From: Luteibacter anthropi
Lineage (GTDB): Bacteria > Pseudomonadota > Gammaproteobacteria > Xanthomonadales > Rhodanobacteraceae
Length of the DNA stretch: 64,000 bases
Direction of reading: 5' to 3'
Assembly (NCBI RefSeq): GCF_011759365.1
Contig: NZ_JAARLZ010000010.1
Location: forward strand, 62,001 to 126,000
Part shown: one piece after another, positions 1-8,691 of the stretch
Position numbering within the stretch: the stretch's first letter is position 1
How the letters are laid out: every line of letters begins with the position of its first letter
Program-made: the position numbers and the translations under genes
Notes under the pieces: model-generated
Told to the model about the DNA's origin: nothing
Databases searched by the model: none
The model's input: the letters and a program-made list of their open reading frames with translations, nothing else

Positions 1-1701
1 CGGCTCCCATTTCACCGAGGCCACCGCGCTGTACTCCTTGCGGTAGGCGTTACGCAGGAAGCGGTTGTTGACGAGGTCGTCATGCATGACCGGGGAATTT
101 TCACCGGGCCCCACGTCCTCGTCGGTATAGGCCACACCGTAGTCCATGGTGAACACCCCAGCGGCGGATTCCAGCCGCGATGTATTGGTCACGTCAAGTC
201 CAAAGCGACGCTGGTGCTGGGCGTTGCGATAGGCCGACTTGTAGCCCGGATCGGTATTGAACGACGGGCCGTCATACCATTCGGTACGACGATCGAAGTA
301 CCACGGCGTGATGCCCGTGAGTCCGTTGTACATCAGGCTGTCGGCATCGGTGTACCAGAGGTTGGCACGAAGATCGACGAGGGGGCTCTCCGGCTTGAAG
401 CGATAACGCAGGTTATAGCTGTCCATGTCGATATGGCCCGGGTCCCATTGCGGAACGCGGTCGCGATTCACCCGGATGATCTGCGAGGCCATGATTTCGC
501 CGGCCGATCCCTTGTAGTGGCGATAGCCTGCTTCAAGGGTCTGCTCGTCGTCGATGCGCCAGGTGCCCTTGAGCAGCGTCGATTCCGAACGGGAGGAGGT
601 ATTGAAGACTTCCGTTTTCGGTGGATTCAACGTGGCCAGCGTGCGCGGCTTCTGCGGAAAGTCGTCGTACCCATGCTTGCCGGAGAAGTAGTTTCCCGTG
701 TCGCGCCACGCATAGGCTGCGAGCAGGTCGACGCTGTTCCAGCGCCCGGCAACGGCAAGATTGGCGAACTGATTGCCGGTGGCATTGCGATCGGTGCGCG
801 GCATGGCGCTGTAGGCCGGCAGGTTGTTGGCGCTGTTGTTAGCAATGCCCGTACGCAGGCGAAAACCCGTATCGTGGCCGTCCCTCAATACATCGGCAAC
901 ATTCAGCGTTTCCATCTCGACTACACCGCCGATGCCACCCGAGGCATTGGCCTGGAGACTGGGCCCCTTCGTGATGGTGATGTTGGAAATGAGGTCCGGA
1001 TCGAGGTAGGTGCGCTGCGACTGGCCTGCGTAACCCCGGTAGGTGTCCATGGTGGACTGGCCGCCATCGATGATGACCGGGACACGGCTCTGGCCCTGGA
1101 TGCCACGGATGTTCACGTCCAGCGCATTGCCTACGCGCGGATCGCCCGCCGTGACACCGGCAACACCCTTGACGATGTCGGCCGTCGACGTGCCGCGGAA
1201 GCGTTCGATCGTGGTGCGGTCGATGTAGGCGCTGGATCCCGCGTTGCGATACGGTGCCAGTGTGCGTGCAGTATTTCCGCCATCGCCGCCCTTCGCGCCA
1301 CCGGATACGCTGAGCATATCGGTCACGACGACGCCGTCCTCGCCCTTGGCCGCTTTTTCCAGCGTGACGGCGCCCTCGCCGACCTGGCGGACAACAAGGC
1401 CGCTGCCCCTCAGCATGCGCGCAAGTGCCGTCGTCGCATCAAGTTCGCCGCGAACGGCGCTGGACGTGACACCTTCGGCAAGCGTGGCATGATAGGCCAC
1501 CTGCTGGCCCGACTGGCGCATCCAGCTGCGCAGCGCATCGGCCAGCGGTTGTGCGGGGATATCGAAATGCTGCGAGGTTGCAGCCGCCGCCGGCGCGGCG
1601 TACACGCTGACCGGGTAGCCAGCACCCGCAATCACGGCAGCCAACGCGAGACAAAGGAACGACGGACGCGGCAAGCGGTCCGGGCGAAGCGGAGTGAACA
1701 T
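1..1701 (-). CDS. TonB-dependent outer-membrane receptor with STN signalling domain (partial)
   Basis: Reading the minus strand from the ATG at 1701 gives 567 codons without a stop to the window edge, so the C-terminal barrel end is missing. The protein starts with a signal peptide (cleaved near VYA|AP), then an STN/secretin-like domain at about residues 40-105 (starting FDIPAQPLADALR), then a plug domain with NIRGIQGQSRVPVIIDGG and the FecA-type ITITKGPS segment, then beta strands. STN-bearing receptors of the FecA type carry substrate signals to a FecR anti-sigma partner, and a sigma gene and fecR lie just upstream in the same direction. The substrate is probably a ferric siderophore or ferric citrate; that is inference from the Fur-box-like site and the family. 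Confidence 0.93.
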   Translation of the reverse strand, partial: MFTPLRPDRLPRPSFLCLALAAVIAGAGYPVSVYAAPAAAATSQHFDIPAQPLADALRSWMRQSGQQVAYHATLAEGVTSSAVRGELDATTALARMLRGSGLVVRQVGEGAVTLEKAAKGEDGVVVTDMLSVSGGAKGGDGGNTARTLAPYRNAGSSAYIDRTTIERFRGTSTADIVKGVAGVTAGDPRVGNALDVNIRGIQGQSRVPVIIDGGQSTMDTYRGYAGQSQRTYLDPDLISNITITKGPSLQANASGGIGGVVEMETLNVADVLRDGHDTGFRLRTGIANNSANNLPAYSAMPRTDRNATGNQFANLAVAGRWNSVDLLAAYAWRDTGNYFSGKHGYDDFPQKPRTLATLNPPKTEVFNTSSRSESTLLKGTWRIDDEQTLEAGYRHYKGSAGEIMASQIIRVNRDRVPQWDPGHIDMDSYNLRYRFKPESPLVDLRANLWYTDADSLMYNGLTGITPWYFDRRTEWYDGPSFNTDPGYKSAYRNAQHQRRFGLDVTNTSRLESAAGVFTMDYGVAYTDEDVGPGENSPVMHDDLVNNRFLRNAYRKEYSAVASVKWEP

Positions 1702-1828
1702 GGAAAAACCCTGTCGAAGGAACGTCACCACCCGCGATGCACGCGGGCACGTCGAAAGCACTGGCGGCGGCGGGCACCTTCAAAGCCTTAGACGAACGGG
1801 AAACGGATTCCCCCAAGCCCATGTCCGG

Positions 1829-2797
1829 TCAGTGCGTGCGCGATGTCACGCTGACGACGGCGATGCCCAGCGGCAGACGCGTCACGGTGAGGCCCGCCGT
1901 GGCGGCGAGCACATCCAGTGCCTGTTCCGGATGATCGATGCGGAAGGCCGCGTTCACCCGTGCCAGCTTCGAGATATCGCCATGGATGAAGATCGGCCCC
2001 TGTCGGTAGCGACCGATACGGTCGATGGCGTAAGCCACGCTGGTGCCATCGAGAAACAGTTCGCCCTGGCGCCATGCGCCGACACGATCGGCAGGTACGT
2101 CCCCAAGCCGCTGCAATGGCGACGATGGCCCGTAGCTCACGCCCTGCCCCGTTTCCAGGGAGATCCAGTCATCGCCCTTGTGGGCTGAGACACGCACGCG
2201 TCCCTGCCCTACCACCGCTTCAACATGACCGGCATCCCGTGACACGACAAAGGCGGTGGAGATGTCTTCCACCACGCCACCAGCGGCATCGACGCTGAAG
2301 CGACGCAACGCATCGGGTGCAACCTCGAACCAGGCACGACCGCTCAGCAACACAATGCGCCTTGCGTCACGGTCGTAATGCACGGCAATGGCACTGCCGG
2401 CATCGAGCACTGCCCGGCTGCCATCGGGCAACGTCACCGATGCGATACCGTGACTGCTGCGGTAATCGGCGCGCAAGCGCAACCACGTTTCCGGCGCGAT
2501 AAACCATGCCGCCAGCGCCGCAGCAGCGGCAAAGGCGATGATCCTCCGGCGAGGTTTCCGCACGTGTGGCTTTGCCGACATCTCTGCACGCGGCGGACCG
2601 AAGCTACGCCACAGCACACGCTCCTGTTCGAAGACGCGTCGGTGCCCGGGCCGGGCCAGCCACGTTTCGAAGGCAGCCATGCCTGCGTCGTCCACGCGGT
2701 CCGAGGCCAGCCAGACAAGCCATGTCCTCGCCTCGTCGGCAACGACGTCGGGCGATTCGGCGGGCGGCGTTTCCGGAAAGGAGATCGGCGGGCTCAT
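1829..2797 (-). CDS. FecR-family anti-sigma regulator
   Basis: 322 residues from the ATG at 2797; an in-frame ATG at 2827 would add ten residues and no clear ribosome site separates them. The N-terminal part (DEARTWLVWLASDRVDDAGMAAFETWLA...) is the cytoplasmic sigma-binding DUF4880-type domain, followed by one membrane segment (about IIAFAAAAALAAWFIA), the periplasmic FecR domain with VTLPDGSRAVLDAGSAI, and a C-terminal STN-like region. FecR proteins carry the signal from an occupied TonB receptor to the ECF sigma factor. It sits between the sigma gene (85-base gap) and the receptor (127-base gap) on the same strand. Confidence 0.93.
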   Translation of the reverse strand: MSPPISFPETPPAESPDVVADEARTWLVWLASDRVDDAGMAAFETWLARPGHRRVFEQERVLWRSFGPPRAEMSAKPHVRKPRRRIIAFAAAAALAAWFIAPETWLRLRADYRSSHGIASVTLPDGSRAVLDAGSAIAVHYDRDARRIVLLSGRAWFEVAPDALRRFSVDAAGGVVEDISTAFVVSRDAGHVEAVVGQGRVRVSAHKGDDWISLETGQGVSYGPSSPLQRLGDVPADRVGAWRQGELFLDGTSVAYAIDRIGRYRQGPIFIHGDISKLARVNAAFRIDHPEQALDVLAATAGLTVTRLPLGIAVVSVTSRTH

Positions 2798-2882
2798 GGG
2801 CTGGCAGTGGACAGGACGCGACCGCATCGCGGCCTATGGATCATAGACGTGCGACAACGGCGTTTCCCCCAAGGGATTCGTA

Positions 2883-3380
2883 TCAGCGCCCCTGCCGTGC
2901 CCAGGCAAGCCGCTGCAACGCTACCCGCATGTGATTTTCCACGGTGGTCACCGAAATCCCCTGGCGGCGGGCCACCTCGGCCTGGGTCAGGCCGTGCAGA
3001 CGATGCAGCCGGAAGATCGTCCGGGTGGGCTCGGGGAGATGTCCTGCTGCGTCGAGCACCCGACGCAGCTCGTCCTGCGCCATGACCTGTTCCTCCGTGG
3101 AGATCACCTCGTCCGGTCCCCACAGGTAATTCTCCGCAAGCAGGCGCGCCCGGCGCGTACGCTCCCGGCCGTAATCCGTGGCGAGATTGGTCGCCAGGCG
3201 ATACAGATAGGCCCGGGGATTCTCGATCAACGGGGTGTCGTCCACGCCCCGCGCCTTGAACCAGATCGACTGGATCACGTCCTCGGCACCGCCATCGGCA
3301 CCCAGGATGCGCTGCACGAGCCGCAGCAATGCCGGGCGCTCGTGATGGAGAAGATGGGTCAGGGTGGAGGCGTTGGACAT
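2883..3380 (-). CDS. FecI-like ECF RNA polymerase sigma factor
   Basis: 165 residues, usual for an ECF sigma factor. Region 2 contains GGAEDVIQSIWFKARG and NPRAYLYRLATNLATDY; region 4 contains LPEPTRTIFRLHRLHGLTQ and the helix-turn-helix RRQGISVTTVENHMRVAL. First gene of a sigma, FecR, TonB-receptor cassette on the minus strand. The family activates transcription of the adjacent receptor when it is loaded with substrate. A Fur-box-like sequence lies 38-56 bases upstream of the start, so the sigma gene is probably iron-repressed. Confidence 0.94.
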   Translation of the reverse strand: MSNASTLTHLLHHERPALLRLVQRILGADGGAEDVIQSIWFKARGVDDTPLIENPRAYLYRLATNLATDYGRERTRRARLLAENYLWGPDEVISTEEQVMAQDELRRVLDAAGHLPEPTRTIFRLHRLHGLTQAEVARRQGISVTTVENHMRVALQRLAWARQGR

Positions 3381-3417
3381 GAAACCGGGGCAGGACGACG
3401 GACAGACCAGGACGCAT

Positions 3418-3436
3418 GATAATGCGAATCAGTCTC
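3418..3436 (-). promoter_or_regulatory. Fur-box-like operator upstream of the ECF sigma gene
   Basis: The 19 bases GATAATGCGAATCAGTCTC match the classical Fur box GATAATGATAATCATTATC at 15 of 19 positions. The site sits 38-56 bases upstream of the sigma-factor start, which is a normal place for a Fur-repressed promoter. Fur itself is not in the window, so regulation is inferred. Confidence 0.6.
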
Positions 3437-3493
3437 ATCAAGAAATGGTTTGACGTGTCCCGGCGAACTGCCCGCTCATTTCCGGGCAAGCAC

Positions 3494-3600
3494 CTACAGA
3501 ATGCCCGGCATGAGCGCCTTCGTCCGCTGCATGTATGGCTCGTAGGCCAATCCGAAATTCTCGCGCATCCAGCCAGTCCAGCGGACCACGGTGGAACCAG
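3494..3600 (-). pseudogene. Possible C-terminal remnant of an isoprenylcysteine-methyltransferase-like protein
   Basis: Minus-strand codons ending at the TAG at 3494-3496 read RENFGLAYEPYMQRTKALM then PGIL and stop. This resembles the C-terminal tail (acidic residue, FGxAYxxY, Arg, Pro) of small membrane methyltransferases of the ICMT type. Upstream in frame there is a TGA at about 3601-3603 and no start, so if genuine it is a short remnant between the sigma gene and the serine hydrolase. It is short enough to be coincidence. Confidence 0.3.
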
Positions 3601-3744
3601 CCGCCCGGACCGATCAGGGCGATATCCGGGAACGGTTCCCTTGTTACTTCCGGCAGTCGTCCCGGATACGCCTTCCCCGACATGCTGGTAATTCGCGGCA
3701 TGCCGGCCGCTTTCAGTGTTGATCGGACATCAGGGAGAACGATC

Positions 3745-5232
3745 ATGAAGCATCTGGCCGTCATGACATGCGCCGCCATTATGGCGATGGGAATGCTTCC
3801 GGCGAATGCATCGCCGCCGCCACCGGGTCCCGTTGCCAGTACGGCGACCATGGACACCGTGTTCCAGACGCTGGGCAGGAAGTTCGTGGATGCGGACCTT
3901 TCCGACGGACTCTCGCTGGCCGTGGTCAAGGATGGCAAGACCTGGTTCTATAACTTCGGCAGCAAGGTGCGTGGATCACAGCAGGCAGCCACGGAACAGA
4001 CCGCCTACGAAATCGCATCCATCACGAAGGTATTCACCTCGCTGATCCTCGCGCATGCCGTGCTGGAAGGGAAAATCGATCCCAACGCGGATATCCGGAA
4101 ATACCTGCCACCCGGCTATCCACAGCTGGCTTATGGCGATACACCCGTCACCGTTCTCCAACTGGCCAATACAACGTCGGCACTTCCCGATAACCTGCCC
4201 GACATCAGCAAGGAACTGGCCGGCTTGCCGCAGGAAAAGATACCCGGCAGGATTCATGACTCATGGAACGGTTATACGTCGGAAAAATTCCTGGCCGACC
4301 TGAAACAGGCCCGGATCGACCGCAAACCCGGTACCGAACCACGTCACTCCAACGTCGCCGCGGAACTGCTCGGCATCGTCCTGGAGCGAGCCTACGGGGA
4401 CAGCTACGCCAATCTTCTCTCGCAGTACGTGGAAAAGCCGCTGGGCATGCGCCGCGGAACGGATGAACAGGCATCGGCGATGGCAACCGGTTACGACGAG
4501 AAGCATGCGGTGATGCCTCCGCTGCGTAGCGAAATCATCATGCCGGCCGGCGGCCTGCGTTACAGCACCGCCGACATGGCGAAGTTCCTTGCAGGTCAGC
4601 TAGCCGCGAAAGACCCGGCCATCGCGCTGTCGCAGAAAGCGACGTGGGGCGACGCCAACAGCTTTGCCATCGGCTACAACTGGATACTCGACCGCACCAT
4701 CGACGGCTCCCGACATCTGCGTACGTCGGGTGGATCCTTCGGCTTCTCCAGCTATATCGAGATGTATCCGGACAAGGGATACGGCATCGTCCTGTTTGCC
4801 AATCGATCAGGACAGGCTCAGAACCAGCTGAGGGCACTGGCCGATGCCGCGTTCAAGCAGATCTTCGGCACACCCGCCGTACTGACGGCCTTGCACGATG
4901 CACTGGAAAAGGACGACTACCGGCACGTCGGCAACGTCGTGACGGGAGTACGCCGAAACTACCCTGGGATGAACCTCACCGAGGCCATGATCAACCAGTG
5001 GGGTTATTCGCTGCTGTCGGCCAAGCGGAACGCACAAGCCATCGCCATGTTTGTCTACAACACGCAGCAATGGCCCAAGAGCGCGAATGCGTTCGACAGC
5101 CTGGGCGAGGCGTATGAAAACGCCGGTAACAAGGACAAGGCCATCACCAGCTACCGGAAATCTCTTGCGCTGAATCCATCCAACGAACATGCAACTAACC
5201 GGCTCAAAGCGCTGGGCGACTCTTCAAAATAA
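3745..5232 (+). CDS. Exported beta-lactamase-fold serine hydrolase with C-terminal TPR
   Basis: 495 residues from the ATG at 3745, chosen because a ribosome site (CAGGGAG) precedes it and a signal peptide (cleaved near ANA|SP) follows; longer upstream reading lacks both. The catalytic SxxK is SITK with Ser92 and Lys95, and the third motif region reads TSGGSFGFSS. The second motif, normally Tyr-x-Asn, reads His201-Ser-Asn203. The last 70 or so residues (WPKSANAFDSLGEAYENAGN...) form a TPR. Such proteins (class C beta-lactamase/esterase/DD-peptidase clan) act in the periplasm on esters or peptides; the substrate is unknown. Monocistronic, convergent with the next gene. Confidence 0.9.
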   Translation: MKHLAVMTCAAIMAMGMLPANASPPPPGPVASTATMDTVFQTLGRKFVDADLSDGLSLAVVKDGKTWFYNFGSKVRGSQQAATEQTAYEIASITKVFTSLILAHAVLEGKIDPNADIRKYLPPGYPQLAYGDTPVTVLQLANTTSALPDNLPDISKELAGLPQEKIPGRIHDSWNGYTSEKFLADLKQARIDRKPGTEPRHSNVAAELLGIVLERAYGDSYANLLSQYVEKPLGMRRGTDEQASAMATGYDEKHAVMPPLRSEIIMPAGGLRYSTADMAKFLAGQLAAKDPAIALSQKATWGDANSFAIGYNWILDRTIDGSRHLRTSGGSFGFSSYIEMYPDKGYGIVLFANRSGQAQNQLRALADAAFKQIFGTPAVLTALHDALEKDDYRHVGNVVTGVRRNYPGMNLTEAMINQWGYSLLSAKRNAQAIAMFVYNTQQWPKSANAFDSLGEAYENAGNKDKAITSYRKSLALNPSNEHATNRLKALGDSSK

Positions 5233-5314
5233 ACGGTGCTCATCGCCGAAGCAGGCAAAGGAACAGTGTTTTCAGCCTTGAGGAGGTAACCTCCGCTAGA
5301 CACTGAGCACACCG

Positions 5315-5343
5315 GGCAACGAGCGCGGAACGCACTCGTTGCC
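5315..5343. terminator. Hairpin between convergent genes
   Basis: A perfect 9-base inverted repeat (GGCAACGAG and CTCGTTGCC) with an 11-base loop lies between the convergent serine hydrolase and the secreted protein at 5363. There is no T-run on either side, so a termination role is only suggested by position. Confidence 0.35.
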
Positions 5344-5362
5344 ATCGAAACGTCGAGATCGC

Positions 5363-5893
5363 CTAATTCAGATTGTTCGAGCAGAGCTTCCCTGCTTCGT
5401 GAGCCGTGACGCAATGGCTCGCCCCATAGGAAATGCTATCCCAGCCATCGTTACCCCCGGCAACCTGATGCGACTCGTATAGCCACGTTTGCCGTATGTC
5501 TGGTGTGCGATTAACGATCCGTATCTTCTCCCCATCCTCCCCCTTGGCCGACAACGCAAGGGGAGGCCCATTGGGAACCGGCGAGCCCACGGTGAGCACC
5601 CCGACCTGATCATTCTCCGGCCGGGCCGGTGCCTCCACGGTGATCGTGATCTGCCCCACTCCAACCGAAGCCAGTGATTTGTCACCCGCCTTCGTCATGG
5701 CCTCGTTACGCAACTTGATCCAGGCAGCCCATTTCACGTAATGCTCCGACCCCGGCGCCAGTTCAAACGTCTGGCGGGACTGGATCAACGCGTATCCCGG
5801 ATTGTTCGTTGTCGACGGGAAAGCAAAAGCCGAGCCTGTAACACCTGACCATGCCAGGACGAGCATGGCTACTCCTTGCCTGCAAAGCTTCAT
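5363..5893 (-). CDS. Exported protein of unknown function
   Basis: 176 residues from the ATG at 5893, which follows GGAG at a good distance and begins a clear signal peptide (MKLCRQGVAMLVLAWSG, cleaved near AFA|FP). The reading frame is open further upstream, but nothing supports an earlier start. The mature part is about 150 residues with two cysteines near the end (ASHC and KLCSNN) that could pair. I do not recognise the family. It converges with the serine hydrolase and is probably transcribed alone. Confidence 0.7.
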   Translation of the reverse strand: MKLCRQGVAMLVLAWSGVTGSAFAFPSTTNNPGYALIQSRQTFELAPGSEHYVKWAAWIKLRNEAMTKAGDKSLASVGVGQITITVEAPARPENDQVGVLTVGSPVPNGPPLALSAKGEDGEKIRIVNRTPDIRQTWLYESHQVAGGNDGWDSISYGASHCVTAHEAGKLCSNNLN

Positions 5894-6424
5894 CGGTACT
5901 CCAGATAGTGGCTGTACACACCCCGAGATATCGCTGGCCCAATCTACACTGAGGGCTGGCCTTCGCACCATGGCCTTACTGCCGCTCGGGAATTTCAGGG
6001 TCGAAGCAGATCCAACTGGATCACCCGCCTCCACATTCGCGCTTACCGAATATGAATTATTAAAGTGCTTTTTAATAATGGTCGAGCTAATTAAAATTCG
6101 TTTTAGTGGGCTTCATGGCCCGGCTTACCTGGAACCACTATTCGCCACGGAACCGGCAGCTATGCGATCTCGCCAGTACGAAGATCCATGACGAAGCGAC
6201 CGAGTGGCACCATCGTCTTACTCCGCACACCCAAGGATAGAACGCCGAATCATCTGGTTGTGACGTCGATGCCTGTGTTGCAGCCTGATGAAGGCACCGA
6301 ACACGCGTATTCGGCAGGATCCCGCCACGAAACCCATTACATGCCAACTTCGGGCTGGATTCGTGGCATGCTTTTGAGATGGGGTGAAGGACCAAGTACC
6401 ACCGACAACACCACGACCTAGGGG
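5894..6424. other. Intergenic stretch, no convincing gene
   Basis: About 530 bases. Positions 6045-6110 are clearly AT-rich compared with the surroundings (runs such as GAATTATTAAAG and TTAATAATGG), unlike anything nearby. The short reading frames here have no ribosome site or recognisable product. The stretch probably holds the promoter of the minus-strand gene at 5893, and possibly foreign DNA. Confidence 0.5.
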
Positions 6425-7372
6425 ATGGGAGTGAAGGGAAGCACGGAGAAGTCAAGCATTACGAGTCATACGCATTGGGCAATCTGGGGACAGCACGTGG
6501 CAATCGCCGCAGCCTATGCAGCCGCGTATGAAGTAGTTCGCCATTTTACCTATCCGCATTGGTCGCCCACCACGGGTCTGCGTCTGGCTTGTTTGTTCCT
6601 GCTTCCCCTTCGTTACTGGCCGGCATTGGCTATCGGGGAGGCCCTGCCCACCATTGAAAATGCGTGGTTATGTGCCAGCGATCTCGGCATCCCATGGGCG
6701 GTATCGACTTCGGTTCCCTTGGTCGTGCTTTTCATGGGCTGCATGAAACCCTTGCGGCTGCGCTACTCACTTTACGATCACGGCGGCCGACTCCGCATGC
6801 CGCTTCTATTGAGTGCCACTCTGCTGTGTGCCCTCATCGCCTCAATCGCTATCTGCACGTCGCTACTGACCACCATGCTCCGCACGCCAGATGCGTGGCC
6901 ACATCTATCGCTGATAAAGATGTTCTGGGCCTATACCTTGGGCCACTATCTGGGCGGCCTAACCCTCACGCCGATCATCCTCGCGCTGACTGAACGCGCA
7001 CGGCAACTTCCTCGAATAACCTGGGCTGCGTTCTGGCATAGCCCTCTGCTTCGTGATGTGCTGCTGTGGATGCCGGTGTTAGCTGCCCTCGTGGGACTGG
7101 CTGTGACGACCACCGATGACACCGTGCGCCAAGTCGCTAGATTCGGCCTGTGTTGGCCAGCCATTGCCCTGGCATGGCGACATCACTGGCACGGGGCTGC
7201 GATCGGTGGATTTGGGGCCAGTGTGGCTCTGGCGATGACCGGCACGGCCTTTGTGGATCCGGTCATGCTTCGTGCACAGGTCATCCTCGCAATGGTGTTG
7301 TCCGGATTACTAGTGATAGGGGCCAGGGTCCCGCGGCCCGCACCGGCCGCGGTTCCTGCCAAGCGATTCTGA
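6425..7372 (+). CDS. MASE1-like integral membrane protein without an output domain
   Basis: 315 residues with about eight hydrophobic segments. The start is the ATG at 6425 or the GTG at 6431, each close to AGGGG. The segment HWSPTTGLRLACLFLLPLRY and the later FWAYTLGHYLGGLTLTPIIL resemble the MASE1 sensor domain that usually precedes a histidine kinase or GGDEF domain. Here the protein ends after the membrane part with a short Ala/Pro-rich tail, so it carries no visible signalling output. The ligand and partner are unknown. It converges with the next gene with a 20-base gap. Confidence 0.75.
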   Translation: MGVKGSTEKSSITSHTHWAIWGQHVAIAAAYAAAYEVVRHFTYPHWSPTTGLRLACLFLLPLRYWPALAIGEALPTIENAWLCASDLGIPWAVSTSVPLVVLFMGCMKPLRLRYSLYDHGGRLRMPLLLSATLLCALIASIAICTSLLTTMLRTPDAWPHLSLIKMFWAYTLGHYLGGLTLTPIILALTERARQLPRITWAAFWHSPLLRDVLLWMPVLAALVGLAVTTTDDTVRQVARFGLCWPAIALAWRHHWHGAAIGGFGASVALAMTGTAFVDPVMLRAQVILAMVLSGLLVIGARVPRPAPAAVPAKRF

Positions 7373-7392
7373 AGGCAACGCGGTTCGTCGCT

Positions 7393-7833
7393 TTACGGCC
7401 CGCGATTCGTGCAATTTTCGGGATGTGCTTGGCAATCGCCAGGCGCCACCATCATTCGCATCGTTCCGTCGGGCTGTGCCGAAGCCCGCACGGTCATTCC
7501 GTCGTCCTGATAAATGGCTTCACCCGTCGACGGCACATTAGGTGTGGTGATGATCGTCCAGCGATTCGCATCGACGCCAATCGGAAGCTCCAGGACTTGG
7601 CCGGCGATGTAAGCCACGGCCCCCCGCACCGTACCGTTTCCATCATTGATCTGGACGTAGCGCACGCCTTGCTTATCGAACACATACGCGTGAAAACGAG
7701 GGCTGGCACTGTAATCCGCACCATTTGGCCACGATTGACCTAACCCAGTTACCGGCGGCGTCGCCGCAAGGGCACCGGCGGCGAACATAGGCATCAGAAC
7801 AGCGGCGAGGATACGGCGATGGACAGGACGCAT
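7393..7833 (-). CDS. Exported protein of unknown function
   Basis: 146 residues. The start at 7833 is supported by AAGGAG upstream and a signal peptide that follows (RRILAAVLMPMFAAGALAA, cleaved near ALA|AT). The mature protein is small, Gly/Pro-rich and predicted beta-rich (FHAYVFDKQGVRYVQIND), with a C-terminal Cys pair (GDCQAHPENC). I recognise no domain. It is transcribed toward the MASE1-like gene. Confidence 0.7.
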   Translation of the reverse strand: MRPVHRRILAAVLMPMFAAGALAATPPVTGLGQSWPNGADYSASPRFHAYVFDKQGVRYVQINDGNGTVRGAVAYIAGQVLELPIGVDANRWTIITTPNVPSTGEAIYQDDGMTVRASAQPDGTMRMMVAPGDCQAHPENCTNRGP

Positions 7834-7916
7834 AACGACTCCTTGTTGTGGTGGTATGTGTGGCACAAGCGTAGCCGAGTAGCTCCACTATGCGCCTCTG
7901 CCGATGGACGATCGCG

Positions 7917-8183
7917 ATGATGTCCACCGACGAACCATCAATAACGAAAGTGAGGCAAGAGGCCGCCGCCCTCGGCCAGGCACTGGCGATACAGGATTTT
8001 GATGGTACGCGTCACCGCTCGCGGCTGATTATCACGCTCGCCACCATTTATGGCATGGATGCCGTTTATGCTGCTGCACATGCCCTTCTGGATCAGTTGG
8101 GGCCGTCCAAAGCGAGCTCTCCTTCCAACTATGCGCAAGCAATGAAACGCCTGACTATCGCCCTGGATCAGATGCTGGAATGA
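7917..8183 (+). CDS. Small protein of unknown function
   Basis: 88 residues from ATG-ATG at 7917; a start at 7890 would add nine residues but has no better ribosome site. The protein is soluble, mostly helical, with no signal peptide (VRQEAAALGQALAIQDFDGT, then ATIYGMDAVYAAAHALLDQL). It is divergent from the gene at 7833. No family recognised; coding status rests on length, codon pattern and position. Confidence 0.5.
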   Translation: MMSTDEPSITKVRQEAAALGQALAIQDFDGTRHRSRLIITLATIYGMDAVYAAAHALLDQLGPSKASSPSNYAQAMKRLTIALDQMLE

Positions 8184-8292
8184 TCTGACACCTGAGTCGC
8201 CAACTGACCAGTATATGGTCAGCTATGTCACAGGAGCCTGGATCTGGTCGGCAACCAAGAACTCGTCCTGTCACGCTTGAGAAGGGAGTCAC

Positions 8293-8691
8293 ATGCTTCG
8301 CTGGATCATCGGAATCGGTTTCGGTATGACCGTTGCTATCTCGGCATTCGGGCAGGAATCCGCTGGGCCAGTAGATAAGCCATTGCGCTCTACCTACTAC
8401 GCCTGCGTCAAGGGCGCCCGCGGCGTGACGCTGACACTGAACAACTGCATCGGCGCGGAGCACGATTATCAGGACAAACGTCTCAACGCGGCCTATCAAA
8501 AACTTCGTGCCAGCCTCTCGCAGGAGCAACGTACGGCGCTGCGGGATGAGGAACGAAGCTGGATCATCCATCGTGATAACGCATGCGCGCCTGATCCTCA
8601 CGTAGGCACGGCCAATATGCTGGATTCCAATCAGTGCTTGTTGAATCAGACTGTCGAAAGGGCGATCGCGCTGGAAGATCGCACCAGGTAA
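8293..8691 (+). CDS. LprI-family (DUF1311) periplasmic protein
   Basis: 132 residues with GGGAG just upstream of the ATG and a short signal peptide (cleaved near AFG|QE). The body has the DUF1311/lysozyme-inhibitor LprI pattern: CIGAEHDYQDKRLNAAYQKL, then LRDEERSWIIHRDNAC, with four conserved-looking cysteines. Members of this family are periplasmic or lipid-anchored; mycobacterial LprI inhibits lysozyme, but most others are untested. It stands alone between short unknown genes. Confidence 0.85.
   Translation: MLRWIIGIGFGMTVAISAFGQESAGPVDKPLRSTYYACVKGARGVTLTLNNCIGAEHDYQDKRLNAAYQKLRASLSQEQRTALRDEERSWIIHRDNACAPDPHVGTANMLDSNQCLLNQTVERAIALEDRTR

Noticed and set aside
82-1791. Long plus-strand open frame of about 570 codons
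   Set aside because: It is the antisense shadow of the TonB receptor. The minus strand gives a signal peptide and the STN and plug motifs, while the plus frame gives low-complexity Arg/Gly/Ala text without domains.
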